DNA of 64,000 nucleotides from the NCBI RefSeq assembly GCF_001513955.1, contig NZ_KQ948150.1, positions 310,001 through 374,000 of the forward strand, in the 5' to 3' direction. The position numbers and the translations under genes were made by a program. The notes below the pieces were generated by a model. The model did no database searches. It saw only the letters and a list, made by a program, of their open reading frames with translations, and was not told the DNA's origin. Within the stretch, counting starts at the first letter, position 1. Each line of letters opens with the position of its first letter. Of the stretch, positions 42,272-51,744 are shown one piece after another. This DNA is from Streptomyces pseudovenezuelae. Lineage in GTDB: Bacteria > Actinomycetota > Actinomycetes > Streptomycetales > Streptomycetaceae.

Positions 42272-43771
42272 CTAGTCGGCGAAGAGCGCGCCGAACTGCG
42301 CGGTGCCCGAGGTGGACACGCCCACCGAGGTCACGGACAGTGCGCGGGCGCCGGTCGTGCCGATCTTCGTGCCGGTGGAGGGCAGGTAGGTCACCGCTCC
42401 GTCGCCGCCGTCCTCCGCCTGGCCGATGACCAGGTCCGCCTTGCCGTCGCCGTTGACGTCGTCGAGCTTGACGTCCTCACCGAAGAGGTCGCCCTTCTCG
42501 TCGGTGCCGGGGACGCCGGTCGTGTTCTGCGCGAAGGACTGGAGTCCGGTGGAGGTGTTGAGGCCGCTCGCCGAGCCGTACATGACGGTGACCATGCCGG
42601 CGTCGGCGACGCTGCCGAGGTCCTCCGCCGGGGTGGAGACCACGAGGTCCTGGTAGCCGTCGCCGTTGACGTCACCCAGGTCCAGGTCCCAGCCGAAGCC
42701 GTCGCCCTTCTCCGAACTGCCGGGTACGTTCCCGGTGTTCTGGGTGATGCCGGTGGTCGAGGCGGGGCCCGAGGCCGAGCCGTAGGTGATGCTGACCTTG
42801 CCGCCGGTCGCGGCGTCCGGGATGCTCTGGCCGTCGTTGGTGGTGGCGTCCCAGTCGGCGCCGGTGACGATGTCGCCGTAGCCGTCGCCGTTGATGTCAC
42901 CGATGCCGGTGACGATGCCCGGCTTGAGGGTCTTGACGCCCGTGACGCTCAGGCCGTCGGCGGTGCCCGGCAGCCAGTAGTTGGTGTTCCAGCCGTTCTG
43001 CGTCTGCGTCTCGAAGCCGTCGACCACGAGGTCGGTGCGGCCGTCGCCGTTCACGTCACCGGCGGTGAGCTGCTCCGGGCCGTACGGGAAGTCGGACGTG
43101 CCGGGCGCGATCGGGGGCTTGACGGTGTAGCGGCCGCCGGGCCGGCCGGTGGAGCTGCTGAAGCCGCCCTTGTAGACGTAGAGGGTGGCGGACGAGTTGC
43201 CGACGGCCAGGTCGGCCTTGCCGTCGCCGTCGAAGTCGCCGGCGGCAAGGGACAGGCCCCAGTTGTCGTGCGAGGAGGCCGCCGGGTCCGGTACGTCGCT
43301 CGCCTTGCCGGTGAGGCCGCTCGCCGAGCCCCACAGGATCGCGAGGGCGCCGCCGTCGGTGTCGGTGCCGACCTTCTCGTACGGCGAGGCGACGGCGAGG
43401 TCGTCGTATCCGTCGCCGTTGAAGTCGGCGTACGCCGTCGCGCCGCCGAACCAGTCGCCGGCCTCGGCGCTGCCGGGCACGCTGCCGGAGTTCTGGCTGA
43501 GGACCGTGCGCTTGGCCGAGGTCACGCCGGTGCCGGCGCTGCCGTAGAGGGCGACGACCTGGCCGGCGTTGGCGTGGCCGCTGACGGAGGCGCCGGCGGC
43601 GGTGGCGAGGACGTCGCCTATGCCGTCACCGTTGAAGTCGGCCTTGGTGACCTTGAACGAGTCGGCGGCCGTGGCCGTCGTCGCCGAGACGGTGAGCAGA
43701 CCGCCCGTCATCGCGGCGGCGGCGGCCGTCGCGAGGGCGAGTCTCACACGCGGGTGGTGTATCTGGTGCAT
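42272..43771 (-). CDS. Secreted FG-GAP/VCBS-repeat (integrin-like beta-propeller) protein
   Basis: A 499-residue exported protein. A signal peptide (residues 1-38, ending ATTATAADS) is followed by about seven FG-GAP repeats with calcium-binding DxNGDGxxD loops, for example DFNGDGIGD, DFDGDGKAD, DVNGDGRTD, DINGDGYGD and DVNGDGYQD. It should fold as a seven-bladed calcium-stabilised propeller outside the cell. Streptomyces carry many such proteins; the ligand is unknown. AGGAG precedes the ATG. Confidence 0.92.
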   Translation of the reverse strand: MHQIHHPRVRLALATAAAAAMTGGLLTVSATTATAADSFKVTKADFNGDGIGDVLATAAGASVSGHANAGQVVALYGSAGTGVTSAKRTVLSQNSGSVPGSAEAGDWFGGATAYADFNGDGYDDLAVASPYEKVGTDTDGGALAILWGSASGLTGKASDVPDPAASSHDNWGLSLAAGDFDGDGKADLAVGNSSATLYVYKGGFSSSTGRPGGRYTVKPPIAPGTSDFPYGPEQLTAGDVNGDGRTDLVVDGFETQTQNGWNTNYWLPGTADGLSVTGVKTLKPGIVTGIGDINGDGYGDIVTGADWDATTNDGQSIPDAATGGKVSITYGSASGPASTTGITQNTGNVPGSSEKGDGFGWDLDLGDVNGDGYQDLVVSTPAEDLGSVADAGMVTVMYGSASGLNTSTGLQSFAQNTTGVPGTDEKGDLFGEDVKLDDVNGDGKADLVIGQAEDGGDGAVTYLPSTGTKIGTTGARALSVTSVGVSTSGTAQFGALFAD

Positions 43772-43951
43772 GCGGAATTCTCCTGCGGCATGCGGGGGAT
43801 GCCTGGACGGCATCCGCGTCGATGGAGTGCGGACCGTCCGTGTTTGCCGGGTGTTGTCCTTCGGGACACGGACAGTTGGCGATCAAGAGACTTCTGCGGG
43901 GGCCCAAGGGTTGTACGCGCTGTCGCGCGTTCTTTTTCGGGCCGTGCCGGA

Positions 43952-44311
43952 TCACAGAGCGGTGGCCAGCCAGAGGGTCACGGCAGCGGTGGCGAGGAGG
44001 CCGAGGTTGAGGACGATCCGGCGGTCCTCGCCGGTCAGGTGGACGGCGATCGCACCTGTCTGGAGGAGGACGAAGCCGATGGCCGCGGCCGACGCCAACG
44101 AGGAAGCGATGCCGGTCATCGGGGGTAGGAGCAGTCCGGTCGCGCCGAGTACTTCAACCGTTCCCAGCGCCCGTACGACGGGCAGCGGCAGGCGGTCGAC
44201 CCAGGCCATCATGGGGCGGAGCTGATCGCGGCTGCGGATGACCTTCATCGTGCCCGCGTAGAAGTAGAAGAGGGCGAGAAGTCCCGCGACGATCCAGTAG
44301 GCGATGCTCAT
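43952..44311 (-). CDS. DoxX-family membrane protein
   Basis: A 119-residue protein with four membrane helices, beginning MSIAYWIVAGLLALFYFYAG and containing the DoxX-like GTVEVLGATGLLLPP segment. DoxX-like proteins are often linked to redox or thiol stress. A LysR gene is divergent, with a palindrome over its promoter, so it is the probable target. Confidence 0.87.
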   Translation of the reverse strand: MSIAYWIVAGLLALFYFYAGTMKVIRSRDQLRPMMAWVDRLPLPVVRALGTVEVLGATGLLLPPMTGIASSLASAAAIGFVLLQTGAIAVHLTGEDRRIVLNLGLLATAAVTLWLATAL

Positions 44312-44368
44312 GGCCAGGAGTCCACAGCCGGTGCCTCGTCGGTGTCCAAGACCTGTCCCGAGGCTCCG

Positions 44369-44386
44369 ATACCCGATGGGTATGGT
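44369..44386 (+). promoter_or_regulatory. LysR box and -10 of a leaderless LysR gene
   Basis: The perfect palindrome ATACCC-GAT-GGGTAT (44369-44383) contains a T-N11-A LysR core. It overlaps TATGGT (44381-44386), a -10 ending six bases before GTG 44393. Binding here would repress the LysR gene and could activate the divergent DoxX gene. Confidence 0.65.
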
Positions 44387-44392
44387 TGCAGC

Positions 44393-45244
44393 GTGGAGCT
44401 ACGGACCTTGCGCTACTTCGTGGCGGTCGCCGAGGAACTCCACTTCGGCCGGGCCGCCACCCGACTGCACATGAGCCAGCCGCCGCTGAGTCGGGCGATC
44501 AAGCAGTTGGAGGCCGATGTCGGGGCTCTGTTGTTCGTCCGCTCGCCCGCCGGTGTCACGCTCACGCCGGTGGGCACGGTGCTGCTCGACGAGGCGCGGG
44601 CGCTGCTCGACCATGCCGACCGAGTCCGCGTCCGTGTGAGCGCGGCGGCCGGTGTCACGACCATCACCGTCGGCATCCTCGGGGACGGCACCGACCCCGG
44701 AGTGTCCAGGCTGGCCGCCGCCTACCGGCGGCGTCACCCCGGCATCGAGATCCGCGTCCGCGACGCCGATCTGACCGACCCGACGTGCGGGCTGCGCACC
44801 GGAGTGGTCGACGTTGCCCTGACTCGGGCGCCGTTCGACGAGACGGCTCTGACGGTGCGTGCGCTGCGGTCCGATCCGGTCGGCGTGGTCCTGCGCGCCG
44901 ATGATCCGCTGGCCCGCCGCGACGGGCTGCGGCTGACAGAGCTGAGTGACCGCCGCTGGTTCCAGTTCCCGCGGGGGACCGACCCCGTGTGGCAGGCGTA
45001 CTGGAACGGCGGCCTGCCGCGCGAGGGCCCGGTGGTGCGCGCCGTCCAGGAGTGCCTTCAGGCCGTGCTGTGGAACGGCACGGTCGGCCTGGCCCCCCTC
45101 GGCCACGACCTGCCCGCGGAGCTGGCCGTCGTGCCGCTGACCGACATGGCGCCGAGCCGAGTGGTGGCGGTGTGGAACGCGGGTGACACCAACCCGTTGA
45201 TCCGGTCCTTCGTCGAGATCGCGACCACCGCCTACCGCAACTGA
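44393..45244 (+). CDS. LysR-family transcriptional regulator
   Basis: A 283-residue protein with a LysR helix-turn-helix (LRYFVAVAEELHFGRAATRL, MSQPPLSRAIKQLEADVG) and effector domain to residue 280. The GTG start has no Shine-Dalgarno but is correctly placed behind a -10 for a leaderless message. It is divergent from the DoxX gene, which it likely controls. Confidence 0.92.
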   Translation: MELRTLRYFVAVAEELHFGRAATRLHMSQPPLSRAIKQLEADVGALLFVRSPAGVTLTPVGTVLLDEARALLDHADRVRVRVSAAAGVTTITVGILGDGTDPGVSRLAAAYRRRHPGIEIRVRDADLTDPTCGLRTGVVDVALTRAPFDETALTVRALRSDPVGVVLRADDPLARRDGLRLTELSDRRWFQFPRGTDPVWQAYWNGGLPREGPVVRAVQECLQAVLWNGTVGLAPLGHDLPAELAVVPLTDMAPSRVVAVWNAGDTNPLIRSFVEIATTAYRN

Positions 45245-45273
45245 GTCGCGGCAACCGGTGCTGCCGGCACTCC

Positions 45274-47406
45274 TCACTCCGATCGCGTGCGATGTACGGC
45301 CGGGTGGTGTGAGACGAAGGGCTGGGCGCAGGCGATGAGCAGGGCGACGTCGTCGTGGTCGCCCGGGTGTCTGAGCTCGGTGAGGAGCCGGTCGCAGGTC
45401 TCCTCCAGCGGGGACGCGGGTGTGTCGAGGAGGCGCAGGAGACTGTCGAGACGTTCGTCGATGGAGTGCTGGCGGGTTTCGACCAGCCCGTCGGTGTAGA
45501 GGACGAGCCGGTCGCCGGGGCCGAAGGCGAGGGTGGTCGTTTCGAAGGGGACGCCGCCGACGCCGAGTGGGGCTCCGGTGGGCACGTCGAGGAGGTGCGG
45601 GCGCCCGCCCTCGCGGACGAGCGCGGGGGGCAGATGGCCGGCGTTGGCGATGCGGCACTCGCGGCGGTGGGGATCGTAGACCGCGTAGACGCATGTGGCG
45701 ATGTACTGGTCCAGCCCCGAGGTGATCGAGTCGAGTTGCTCAAGGACCTGGGCGGGGCCGAGGCTGAGGCCGGCGAAGGCGGTCGTGGCCGTGCGCAGAC
45801 GCCCCATGGCGGCGGCGGCCTCGATGCCGCTGCCCATGACATCGCCCACGACGAGCGCCGTTCGGTCGTCGCTGAGCGGGAGGACGTCGTACCAGTCGCC
45901 GCCGATCTCGTAGGCGGCCTGCGCGGGCCGGTAGCGGGAGGCGACCTGCAGGCCGGGCAGGTCGGGCGGGGTGGTCGGGAGCAGGCTGCGCTGAAGGGTC
46001 GCGGCGGCGTTGCGCATGTGCTGGTGCGTGCGGGCGTTGTCGATGCACACCGCGGCGCGCGAGGCCAGTTCGGCGGCGATGGCGAGGTCGTCCTCGTCGA
46101 AGGGACGTGGGTCCCGCGCCCGGGTCAGTCCGAGGAAGCCGAGGGTCATGCCGCGTGCGGTGAGCGGAACGGCCAGGTAGGAGTGCACGCCGGCGCGGGC
46201 CAGCAGCACGGCCGCGCGCTCGTCGCGCGCGATGTGCGACAGGTCGTTCCCGCCGGTGTGCGTGACGAGGATGGGCCGGCCGGTGCGTACGCAGCGGGTG
46301 GCGAGGCGGTCGGGCTCGTACGCGGTGATCCGGCCAGGAGGGTCCGCGGCTTTCGCGGCCTCGGTGGGGTAGGCCGCCTTGACGGCGAGGGCGCGGAACA
46401 GGGCGGGGCCGTCGCGGGTGGCGGGGCGGTGCTCGTCGAGGACGGAGTCGAGCACGTCCACGGCGGCCACGTCGGCGAACTCGGGGACGATGACGTCCGC
46501 CAGTTCCCGTGCCGTCTGGTCCGCCTCCAGCGTGGTGCCGATGCGGGCGGCGCCATCCGCGATCAGCGCCAGGCGACGCCGCGTCTCCGTGGCCTCCCTG
46601 GCCGACTCGTAGCGGTCGGTGACGTCCACCACCAGCTCGGCCACCCCGAGCACATGCCCCCAGGTGTCCTCCAGCCGGTACACCGAGATCGCCCAGGCGT
46701 GCTGTTCGGGGCCGGCGCGGGTGCGGCCCACGATGGGAGCCCGGTCGAGCAGCGGCACCCCGGTACGCAGGACCTGCCGCATCGCGGACTCGGCCTCCTC
46801 GAACTCCGGGGCGCTCATGACCGCGCGGTAGGGGCGGCCGATGTGCTCGTCCTGGGGAATGCCGTGGATGCGTTCGAGAGCGGGGTTGACGGACACGTAC
46901 GTGAGGTCGGTGTCGAGGATCGCGATGCCGATGGGTGACTGGGAGACCAGCCGGGTGGAGAGCGCGAGATCCCGCTCCACCTGGCGCAGCCGGGGTGAGT
47001 CGGTGCCGAGCCCGAGGGCGTAGAAGTCGCCGTGGTCGTCCATGAGCCGCATGTTGCGCAGTTCCACCATGCGCGTGGCGCCGTCCTTGCAGCGGATGGG
47101 GAAGGTGCCGCCCCAGCTCTTTCCGTTCTCCATGACCTCGGTGAACGTCTTGATCACCCACTCCCACTGCCCGGTGTGGACCAGCAGGTGTGCGGCGTAC
47201 TGCCCGAGCGCCTCCTGCGCGGTGTAGCCGTACAGCTCCTCGGCCTGCGGACTCCACAGGACGACCCGCCCCTCGGCGTCCAGCAGCACCGCGGCCACCC
47301 CGAGGAGATCCAGCAGCCCGCTGGGCTGCGGCGACTCGACTTCGGGACGGCGGGCTTCCGCCTGGCCCCGGGCCACGTCCCCGGAAGACCGTTCGGCTTC
47401 GTCCAT
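45274..47406 (-). CDS. PAS-PAS-GAF-SpoIIE sensor phosphatase
   Basis: A 710-residue multidomain protein: PAS 1 (about residues 30-140, WSPQAEELYGYTAQEALGQ), PAS 2 (150-270, ILDTDLTYVSVNPALERIHG), GAF (290-460) and a PP2C-type SpoIIE phosphatase domain (480-690). The metal-binding aspartates are in EIGGDWYDV, VVGDVMGSG and HPGDHDDVALLI. It has no C-terminal anti-sigma ATPase domain, unlike many relatives. It would dephosphorylate a STAS anti-anti-sigma factor in response to signals. GGAAGGAGA precedes the ATG. No partner gene is adjacent; the STAS protein at 8838-9173 is one formal candidate. Confidence 0.92.
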   Translation of the reverse strand: MDEAERSSGDVARGQAEARRPEVESPQPSGLLDLLGVAAVLLDAEGRVVLWSPQAEELYGYTAQEALGQYAAHLLVHTGQWEWVIKTFTEVMENGKSWGGTFPIRCKDGATRMVELRNMRLMDDHGDFYALGLGTDSPRLRQVERDLALSTRLVSQSPIGIAILDTDLTYVSVNPALERIHGIPQDEHIGRPYRAVMSAPEFEEAESAMRQVLRTGVPLLDRAPIVGRTRAGPEQHAWAISVYRLEDTWGHVLGVAELVVDVTDRYESAREATETRRRLALIADGAARIGTTLEADQTARELADVIVPEFADVAAVDVLDSVLDEHRPATRDGPALFRALAVKAAYPTEAAKAADPPGRITAYEPDRLATRCVRTGRPILVTHTGGNDLSHIARDERAAVLLARAGVHSYLAVPLTARGMTLGFLGLTRARDPRPFDEDDLAIAAELASRAAVCIDNARTHQHMRNAAATLQRSLLPTTPPDLPGLQVASRYRPAQAAYEIGGDWYDVLPLSDDRTALVVGDVMGSGIEAAAAMGRLRTATTAFAGLSLGPAQVLEQLDSITSGLDQYIATCVYAVYDPHRRECRIANAGHLPPALVREGGRPHLLDVPTGAPLGVGGVPFETTTLAFGPGDRLVLYTDGLVETRQHSIDERLDSLLRLLDTPASPLEETCDRLLTELRHPGDHDDVALLIACAQPFVSHHPAVHRTRSE

Positions 47407-47545
47407 CGCCGGCTCTCCTTCCGCCGGCCGACCTCACAGGGGTCCGTCGGCCTCGGAGCGCGCCTGCGGGCGTCTGCAGGCGCTGCGCCTTCCATGGTCC
47501 CCCGGACCACCCGACCCCACACCCCGTCCGGAACGGCAATCCGGC

Positions 47546-47926
47546 TCAGGCGTCGAAGCGACGGCGGGCCGCCTCGATGTGGCCGAGGTACCGGTGGGTC
47601 CAGCCGCACATGCCGTCGACCGTGGCGCGCAGGGCCTGGCCCGGCTCGGTGAGGGTGTACTCGACCCGCGGCGGCACGGTGGGGTGCACCTCGCGCTTCA
47701 CCAGGCCGTAGCGCTCCAGCATGCGCAGGTTCTGGGTGAGCATCTTGTGGCTGACGCCCTCGACCTCGTCGCGCAACTCGCTGAAGCGCAGGGTGCCTTC
47801 CCCCAGGGCCTCGATGATCAGGAACGCCCACTTGTTGGCGACGTCCGAGAAGATCTCTCGCGCCAGGGAGTCGGCGCGCCTCAGGTCCGCGTCTTCGGGC
47901 GAGCCCGTGTACTGCTTGGTCACCAT
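47546..47926 (-). CDS. HxlR-family transcriptional regulator
   Basis: A 126-residue winged-helix protein with the HxlR core NKWAFLIIEALGEGTLRFSELRDEVEGVSHKMLTQNL shortened to its key parts: IIEALGEG, FSELRDEV and SHKMLTQNLR. The wing is at VPPRVEYTLTEPG. Such regulators often sense aldehydes or quinones. It lies 143 bases downstream of the FAD hydroxylase gene on the same strand. Confidence 0.9.
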   Translation of the reverse strand: MVTKQYTGSPEDADLRRADSLAREIFSDVANKWAFLIIEALGEGTLRFSELRDEVEGVSHKMLTQNLRMLERYGLVKREVHPTVPPRVEYTLTEPGQALRATVDGMCGWTHRYLGHIEAARRRFDA

Positions 47927-48069
47927 CTGGTTCCCCAGTCACTGCATGTGCGTTGTTCCAGGTCGACGCAGACTCTCCTACGGTTTCGGAGTAACCACAA
48001 GAGAGCACGCCGAGGCGGCGAACACCGTCAAGACCACGGCCCTGGGACCGGGCGGACTCGGCCGACGGC

Positions 48070-49644
48070 TCAGGCGGCGCCCCCGGGAGCGGCTTGGGTG
48101 CGGCTCTCCACGGGAGGCGTCAGCGCTTCGACGGCGGCGCGGGTGTCGGCGAGGATGTCCTCCGTCGCGATGTGCCCGATGTAGCCGTCGGGGCGGACGA
48201 GCAGCAGGGTGTCCTCGGTGAGGCCGTGGACCCGTCCGAGCGTCCCGGCGGAGTCGGTGAGGAGCTGGTCGGCGCGTTCGGCGGGGGCGCCGACGGCGAT
48301 CCGCTTCAACTGCGCCCCGGCCGTGGGCCATTCGAGCCGGTCGAGGGCGGCGGCGGCCCGGGGGCCGTGGGCGAGGGCGGTGAAATGCGGTCCGCGGAAG
48401 GCGTCGAACAGCCTGATCCGCTCGCCGTCGCGGCCGGTCAGTACGGCGTCCGGAGCCCGGTCACCGACGCGCAGTGTCCTGGTGCGGCCACTGTCGGCGG
48501 GCGCGAGGGGACCGCCGAAGTAGGTGAGGGCGAGCTGCTGTTCGTCCTTGCCGCGCTTGAGACTCGACGGGTCGAGCTTGGCGATGCCGTCGTACTTCTT
48601 CGTCGACAGGCCCAGTACCGCGGCCGCGATCGGCATCCGTTCGGCCTCGTAGGTGTCCAGGAGCGCGGGGTCGGCGCCGGCCAGGACCTGGGCGAGCTTC
48701 CAGCCGAGGTTGTAGGCGTCCTGGATGCCGGTGTTCAGCCCCTGGGCGCCGGCCGGGGGGTGGACGTGGGCGGCGTCGCCGGCGATGAAGACGCGTCCCT
48801 GGCCGTAGCTCTCGGCGAGGCGGATGTTGGGCCGGAACACGGACGTCCACCGGGTGTCGCTGAGGGTGATGCGCGGGTTGCCGGTGGCCGAGCGGATCCG
48901 CTCGTTGAGCCCCGCCTCGTCGAGCATGGGCTCCTCGTCGGTCTCCAGCCGGATCATCCACTGGAACAGGTCGCTGCCGGGCAGGGGGCAGGCACCGGTG
49001 AACCTGCCCCCGGTGCGGGGCCACATGTGCCATCGGTCCCGGGACAGGCCCGTGGTGACGGCATCCACGATGATCATGCGGTCCTGTTCGTCCGTCGACC
49101 CGGTGAAGCCGATGCCGAGCTGCTTGCGGACGGCACTGGAGCCGCCGTCGGCGCCGACGACATAGCGAGCGGTGATCTCCTCGATCCCGTCGGGACCCGC
49201 CACCGTGGCGGTGACGAGGTCGGTGTCCTGGGCCAGTTCTGTGAGTCCGGTCCCGAACTCGACGTGGCGGCCGAGCTGTTCGAGGCGGTCGTGGAGCGCG
49301 CGGTCGGTGCTGTACTGGGGGATCAGCCAGGTGTTGGGGTAGGGAACGTCCGCGCTGGGCTTCCGGTTGCGCATCATCCGCCAGGGAGCCGCCAGGGGAC
49401 CGACATGAATCCCGACGAGCGGATACGTGCAGCCGCCGGCCAGGACGGCGTCGAGCGCTTCGAGATCCTCCAGCACCTCCAGGGTGCGCGGCTGGATGCC
49501 CTTGGCCCGTGAGCCGTCGAAGGCGTGCTCCGACTTGTTGACGATTCGGATGTCGAGGCCGCGGCGCGCGAGGTCGACCCCGAGGGCGGTTCCGGTCGGT
49601 CCGGCGCCGATGATCAGGACGTCGAGGGGCGTGTGGGGTTTCAT
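48070..49644 (-). CDS. Class A FAD-dependent aromatic monooxygenase
   Basis: This 524-residue flavoprotein hydroxylase of the PheA/RdmE type has the ADP-binding motif VLIIGAGPTGTALG (residues 9-22), the DG motif VVGADGGSSAVRK (about 165) and the GD motif VFIAGDAAHVHPPAGAQG (about 295). The last 130 residues form the thioredoxin-like domain of this subfamily. It would hydroxylate a phenolic substrate using NAD(P)H and O2. ATG 49644 is the likely start; ATG 49701 would add a basic extension. A TetR gene with a dyad is divergent. Confidence 0.9.
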   Translation of the reverse strand: MKPHTPLDVLIIGAGPTGTALGVDLARRGLDIRIVNKSEHAFDGSRAKGIQPRTLEVLEDLEALDAVLAGGCTYPLVGIHVGPLAAPWRMMRNRKPSADVPYPNTWLIPQYSTDRALHDRLEQLGRHVEFGTGLTELAQDTDLVTATVAGPDGIEEITARYVVGADGGSSAVRKQLGIGFTGSTDEQDRMIIVDAVTTGLSRDRWHMWPRTGGRFTGACPLPGSDLFQWMIRLETDEEPMLDEAGLNERIRSATGNPRITLSDTRWTSVFRPNIRLAESYGQGRVFIAGDAAHVHPPAGAQGLNTGIQDAYNLGWKLAQVLAGADPALLDTYEAERMPIAAAVLGLSTKKYDGIAKLDPSSLKRGKDEQQLALTYFGGPLAPADSGRTRTLRVGDRAPDAVLTGRDGERIRLFDAFRGPHFTALAHGPRAAAALDRLEWPTAGAQLKRIAVGAPAERADQLLTDSAGTLGRVHGLTEDTLLLVRPDGYIGHIATEDILADTRAAVEALTPPVESRTQAAPGGAA

Positions 49645-49813
49645 GAGGTGTGCCTTCCGGGCGGGTTGCGGTGCACGACGCGATCTGATCGGCGACTTCA
49701 CGGGAGCGTTCGAGCACGACCGTGGGCCCGTGCCCGGCGCGTTGGAAGGGCACCCGCCGACCGTCGACGACCGCGAATCGCGAGGCGGATCGGCGGGCAG
49801 ACCAGCGATTCAT

Positions 49814-49862
49814 AACGGTTACAGTGTTGCCGATAATCGGCTCCTGTCAAGCGGGGCATACT
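49814..49862 (+). promoter_or_regulatory. TetR operator and -10 of a leaderless TetR gene
   Basis: The 21-base dyad at 49814-49834 has arms CGG/CCG and ACA/TGT at symmetric spacing with flanking A/T. CATACT at 49857-49862 ends six bases before GTG 49869. The operator lies between the divergent FAD hydroxylase and TetR genes and probably represses both. Confidence 0.65.
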
Positions 49863-49868
49863 TTCCGG

Positions 49869-50567
49869 GTGTCAACATCACGAGATCAGAAGCGAGGGAG
49901 TGAGGCTTCGGTACGGCGCTCTCCCGGCCGTCCGCCCATCCCGCTCGAGCGGATCGTCGCCGCGGCGGTGCAGATCGTCGACGAGGAGGGTGCCGAGGCC
50001 CTGTCGATGCGGACACTCGCCCAGCGCCTGGGCTCCGGCACGGCCACGCTCTACCGGCACTTCGAGAACCGGGCCGCACTGGTGGCCCATGTCGTGGACC
50101 GCATGTTCGGCGGGATCGGGATCGGGGACGACGAGCTCGCCGCCATGGGCTGGCGGGAAGCATGCCGCACAACGGTGCAGGCCATGTTCGACGCCGTGAG
50201 CCGGCACCGGAACGTGGCGCCCCTGCTCGTCGAGGGGATCCCCGTCGGGCCGAACGCCATGGCCGTACGGGAGCGCTGCATCGCCGCCCTGCTGGCCGAC
50301 GGCTTCCCGCCGCGGGTGGCGGCGCACACCTACGCCACGCTGTCCCGCTTCGTGCTCGGCTTCGCGATTCAGATCCGGGGGCACCACGGCGCGGACCGCC
50401 CCGACGGCGACGGCGAGGCGTCCACCGCCTTCCGGGCCGCGGATCCCTCGCGGTATCCCGCCACCGCCGCGGTGTCCGACTGGTTGCCGGTACCACTGGA
50501 GGACGAGTTCCGCTTCGGCCTGGAGCTCCTCCTCGACGGGCTCGGCCGGTTGCGCGAGGACGGCTGA
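49869..50567 (+). CDS. TetR-family regulator (TetR/TetR_C type)
   Basis: A 232-residue protein with a DNA-binding domain at residues 20-70 (RIVAAAVQIVDEEGAEALSM and LGSGTATLYRHFENRAALV) and a long TetR_C-like ligand domain. The GTG start is positioned for leaderless translation. It is divergent from the FAD-dependent aromatic hydroxylase and most likely responds to that enzyme's substrate. Confidence 0.92.
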   Translation: MSTSRDQKRGSEASVRRSPGRPPIPLERIVAAAVQIVDEEGAEALSMRTLAQRLGSGTATLYRHFENRAALVAHVVDRMFGGIGIGDDELAAMGWREACRTTVQAMFDAVSRHRNVAPLLVEGIPVGPNAMAVRERCIAALLADGFPPRVAAHTYATLSRFVLGFAIQIRGHHGADRPDGDGEASTAFRAADPSRYPATAAVSDWLPVPLEDEFRFGLELLLDGLGRLREDG

Positions 50568-50725
50568 CCGACGACCGGATCGCGATACCGCGATCGCCGG
50601 GACGGAGACGGCACGGGTGCGTTCCCCGGCCACCGCCCCGGCGACTGGAAGCTGTCCCCGGTGCCGGCCCTCGCGGCCGTCGATCCCCGCCCGCCCCCGA
50701 AGCTCGGCGCCGGACCGGGGCGGGA

Positions 50726-51744
50726 TCAGCCCGTGGCCGCCGATCGGGCCGCCAGGTCCAGGGCGACGTCGGTGATCATGTCCTCCTGGCCGCCGACCAT
50801 CCGGCGCCGGCCGACTTCGACCAGGAGGGAACGGGTGTCGAGGCCGTGGCGGGCCGCGGCGGTCTCGGCGTGGCGCAGGAAGCTGGAGTAGACGCCGGCG
50901 TAGCCGAGGCTGAGGGTCTCGCGGTCCACCCGCACCTCGCGGTCCTGCAGCGGTCGTACGAGATCGTCGGCGGCGTCCATGAGGGGGAACAGGTCGCAGC
51001 CGTGGTCCCAGCCCATGAGGTCGGCGACCGCGACGAAGGCCTCCAGGGGGCAGTTGCCCGCGCCCGCGCCCTGCCCGGCGAGGGAGGCGTCGACCGGGTG
51101 ACGCCGTGCTCGACGGCGACGACGGTGTTGGCGACGCCGAGGACGAGGTTGTGGTGGGCGTGGATGCCCAACTCGGTCTCGGGGGAGAGGACTTCGCGGT
51201 AGGCGCGGAGGCGGTCGCGGTCGCCGTCCATGGTGAGTCGGCCGCCGGAGTCGGTGACGTAGACGCAGTGGGCGCCGTAGGACTCCATCAGCTGGGCCTG
51301 GCGGGCCAGTTCGGCGGGTTCGGCCATGTGGGACATCATGAGGAACCCGGCGACGTCCATGCCCGACTCGCGTGCGGCGGTGATGTGCTGGGCGGAGATG
51401 TCGGCCTCGGTGCAGTGGGTGGCGACGCGGACGGAACGGACGCCGAGGGAGTGGGCCTGTTTCAGGTCGCGGATCGTGCCGATGCCGGGCAGCAGAAGGG
51501 TGGTGGGGACGGCCCGGTGCACGGCGCCCACCACCGCCTCGATCCACTCCCAGTCGGTGTGCGCGCCGACGCCGTAGTTGACGCTGGAGCCGGACAGTCC
51601 GTCGCCGTGGGCGATCTCGATCGCGGCGACTCCGGCCGCGTCCAGCGCGGCGGCGATCGTACGGGCCTGGCCGATGGTGTAGCGGTGGCGGACGGCGTGC
51701 ATACCGTCCCGCAGGGTCACGTCCTGGACGTAGAGCCGGGTCAT
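50726..51744 (-). pseudogene. mhpE: 4-hydroxy-2-oxovalerate aldolase, frameshifted
   Basis: From ATG 51744 the frame reads as a DmpG/MhpE aldolase: LYVQDVTLRDGMHAVRH (metal and substrate aspartate), IEIAHGDGL, GIHAHHNLVLGVANT (metal histidines). At about 51094-51098 one base is missing in a CCCGG run. The normal continuation VDASLAGQGAGAGNCPLE lies in the next frame and runs to the stop at 50726. Adding one base would restore about 340 residues. Either a real mutation or a base-calling error. It overlaps the acetaldehyde dehydrogenase gene by ATGA, as in intact pathways where the two proteins form a channelling complex. Confidence 0.88.

Noticed and set aside
42239..44128. A 629-codon frame antisense to the FG-GAP protein
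   Set aside because: The repeats are real on the minus strand with a signal peptide and ribosome site; the antisense frame only mirrors them.
45245..45273. GC-rich inverted bases between the LysR and SpoIIE genes as a terminator
   Set aside because: The stem is too short and imperfect to support a call.
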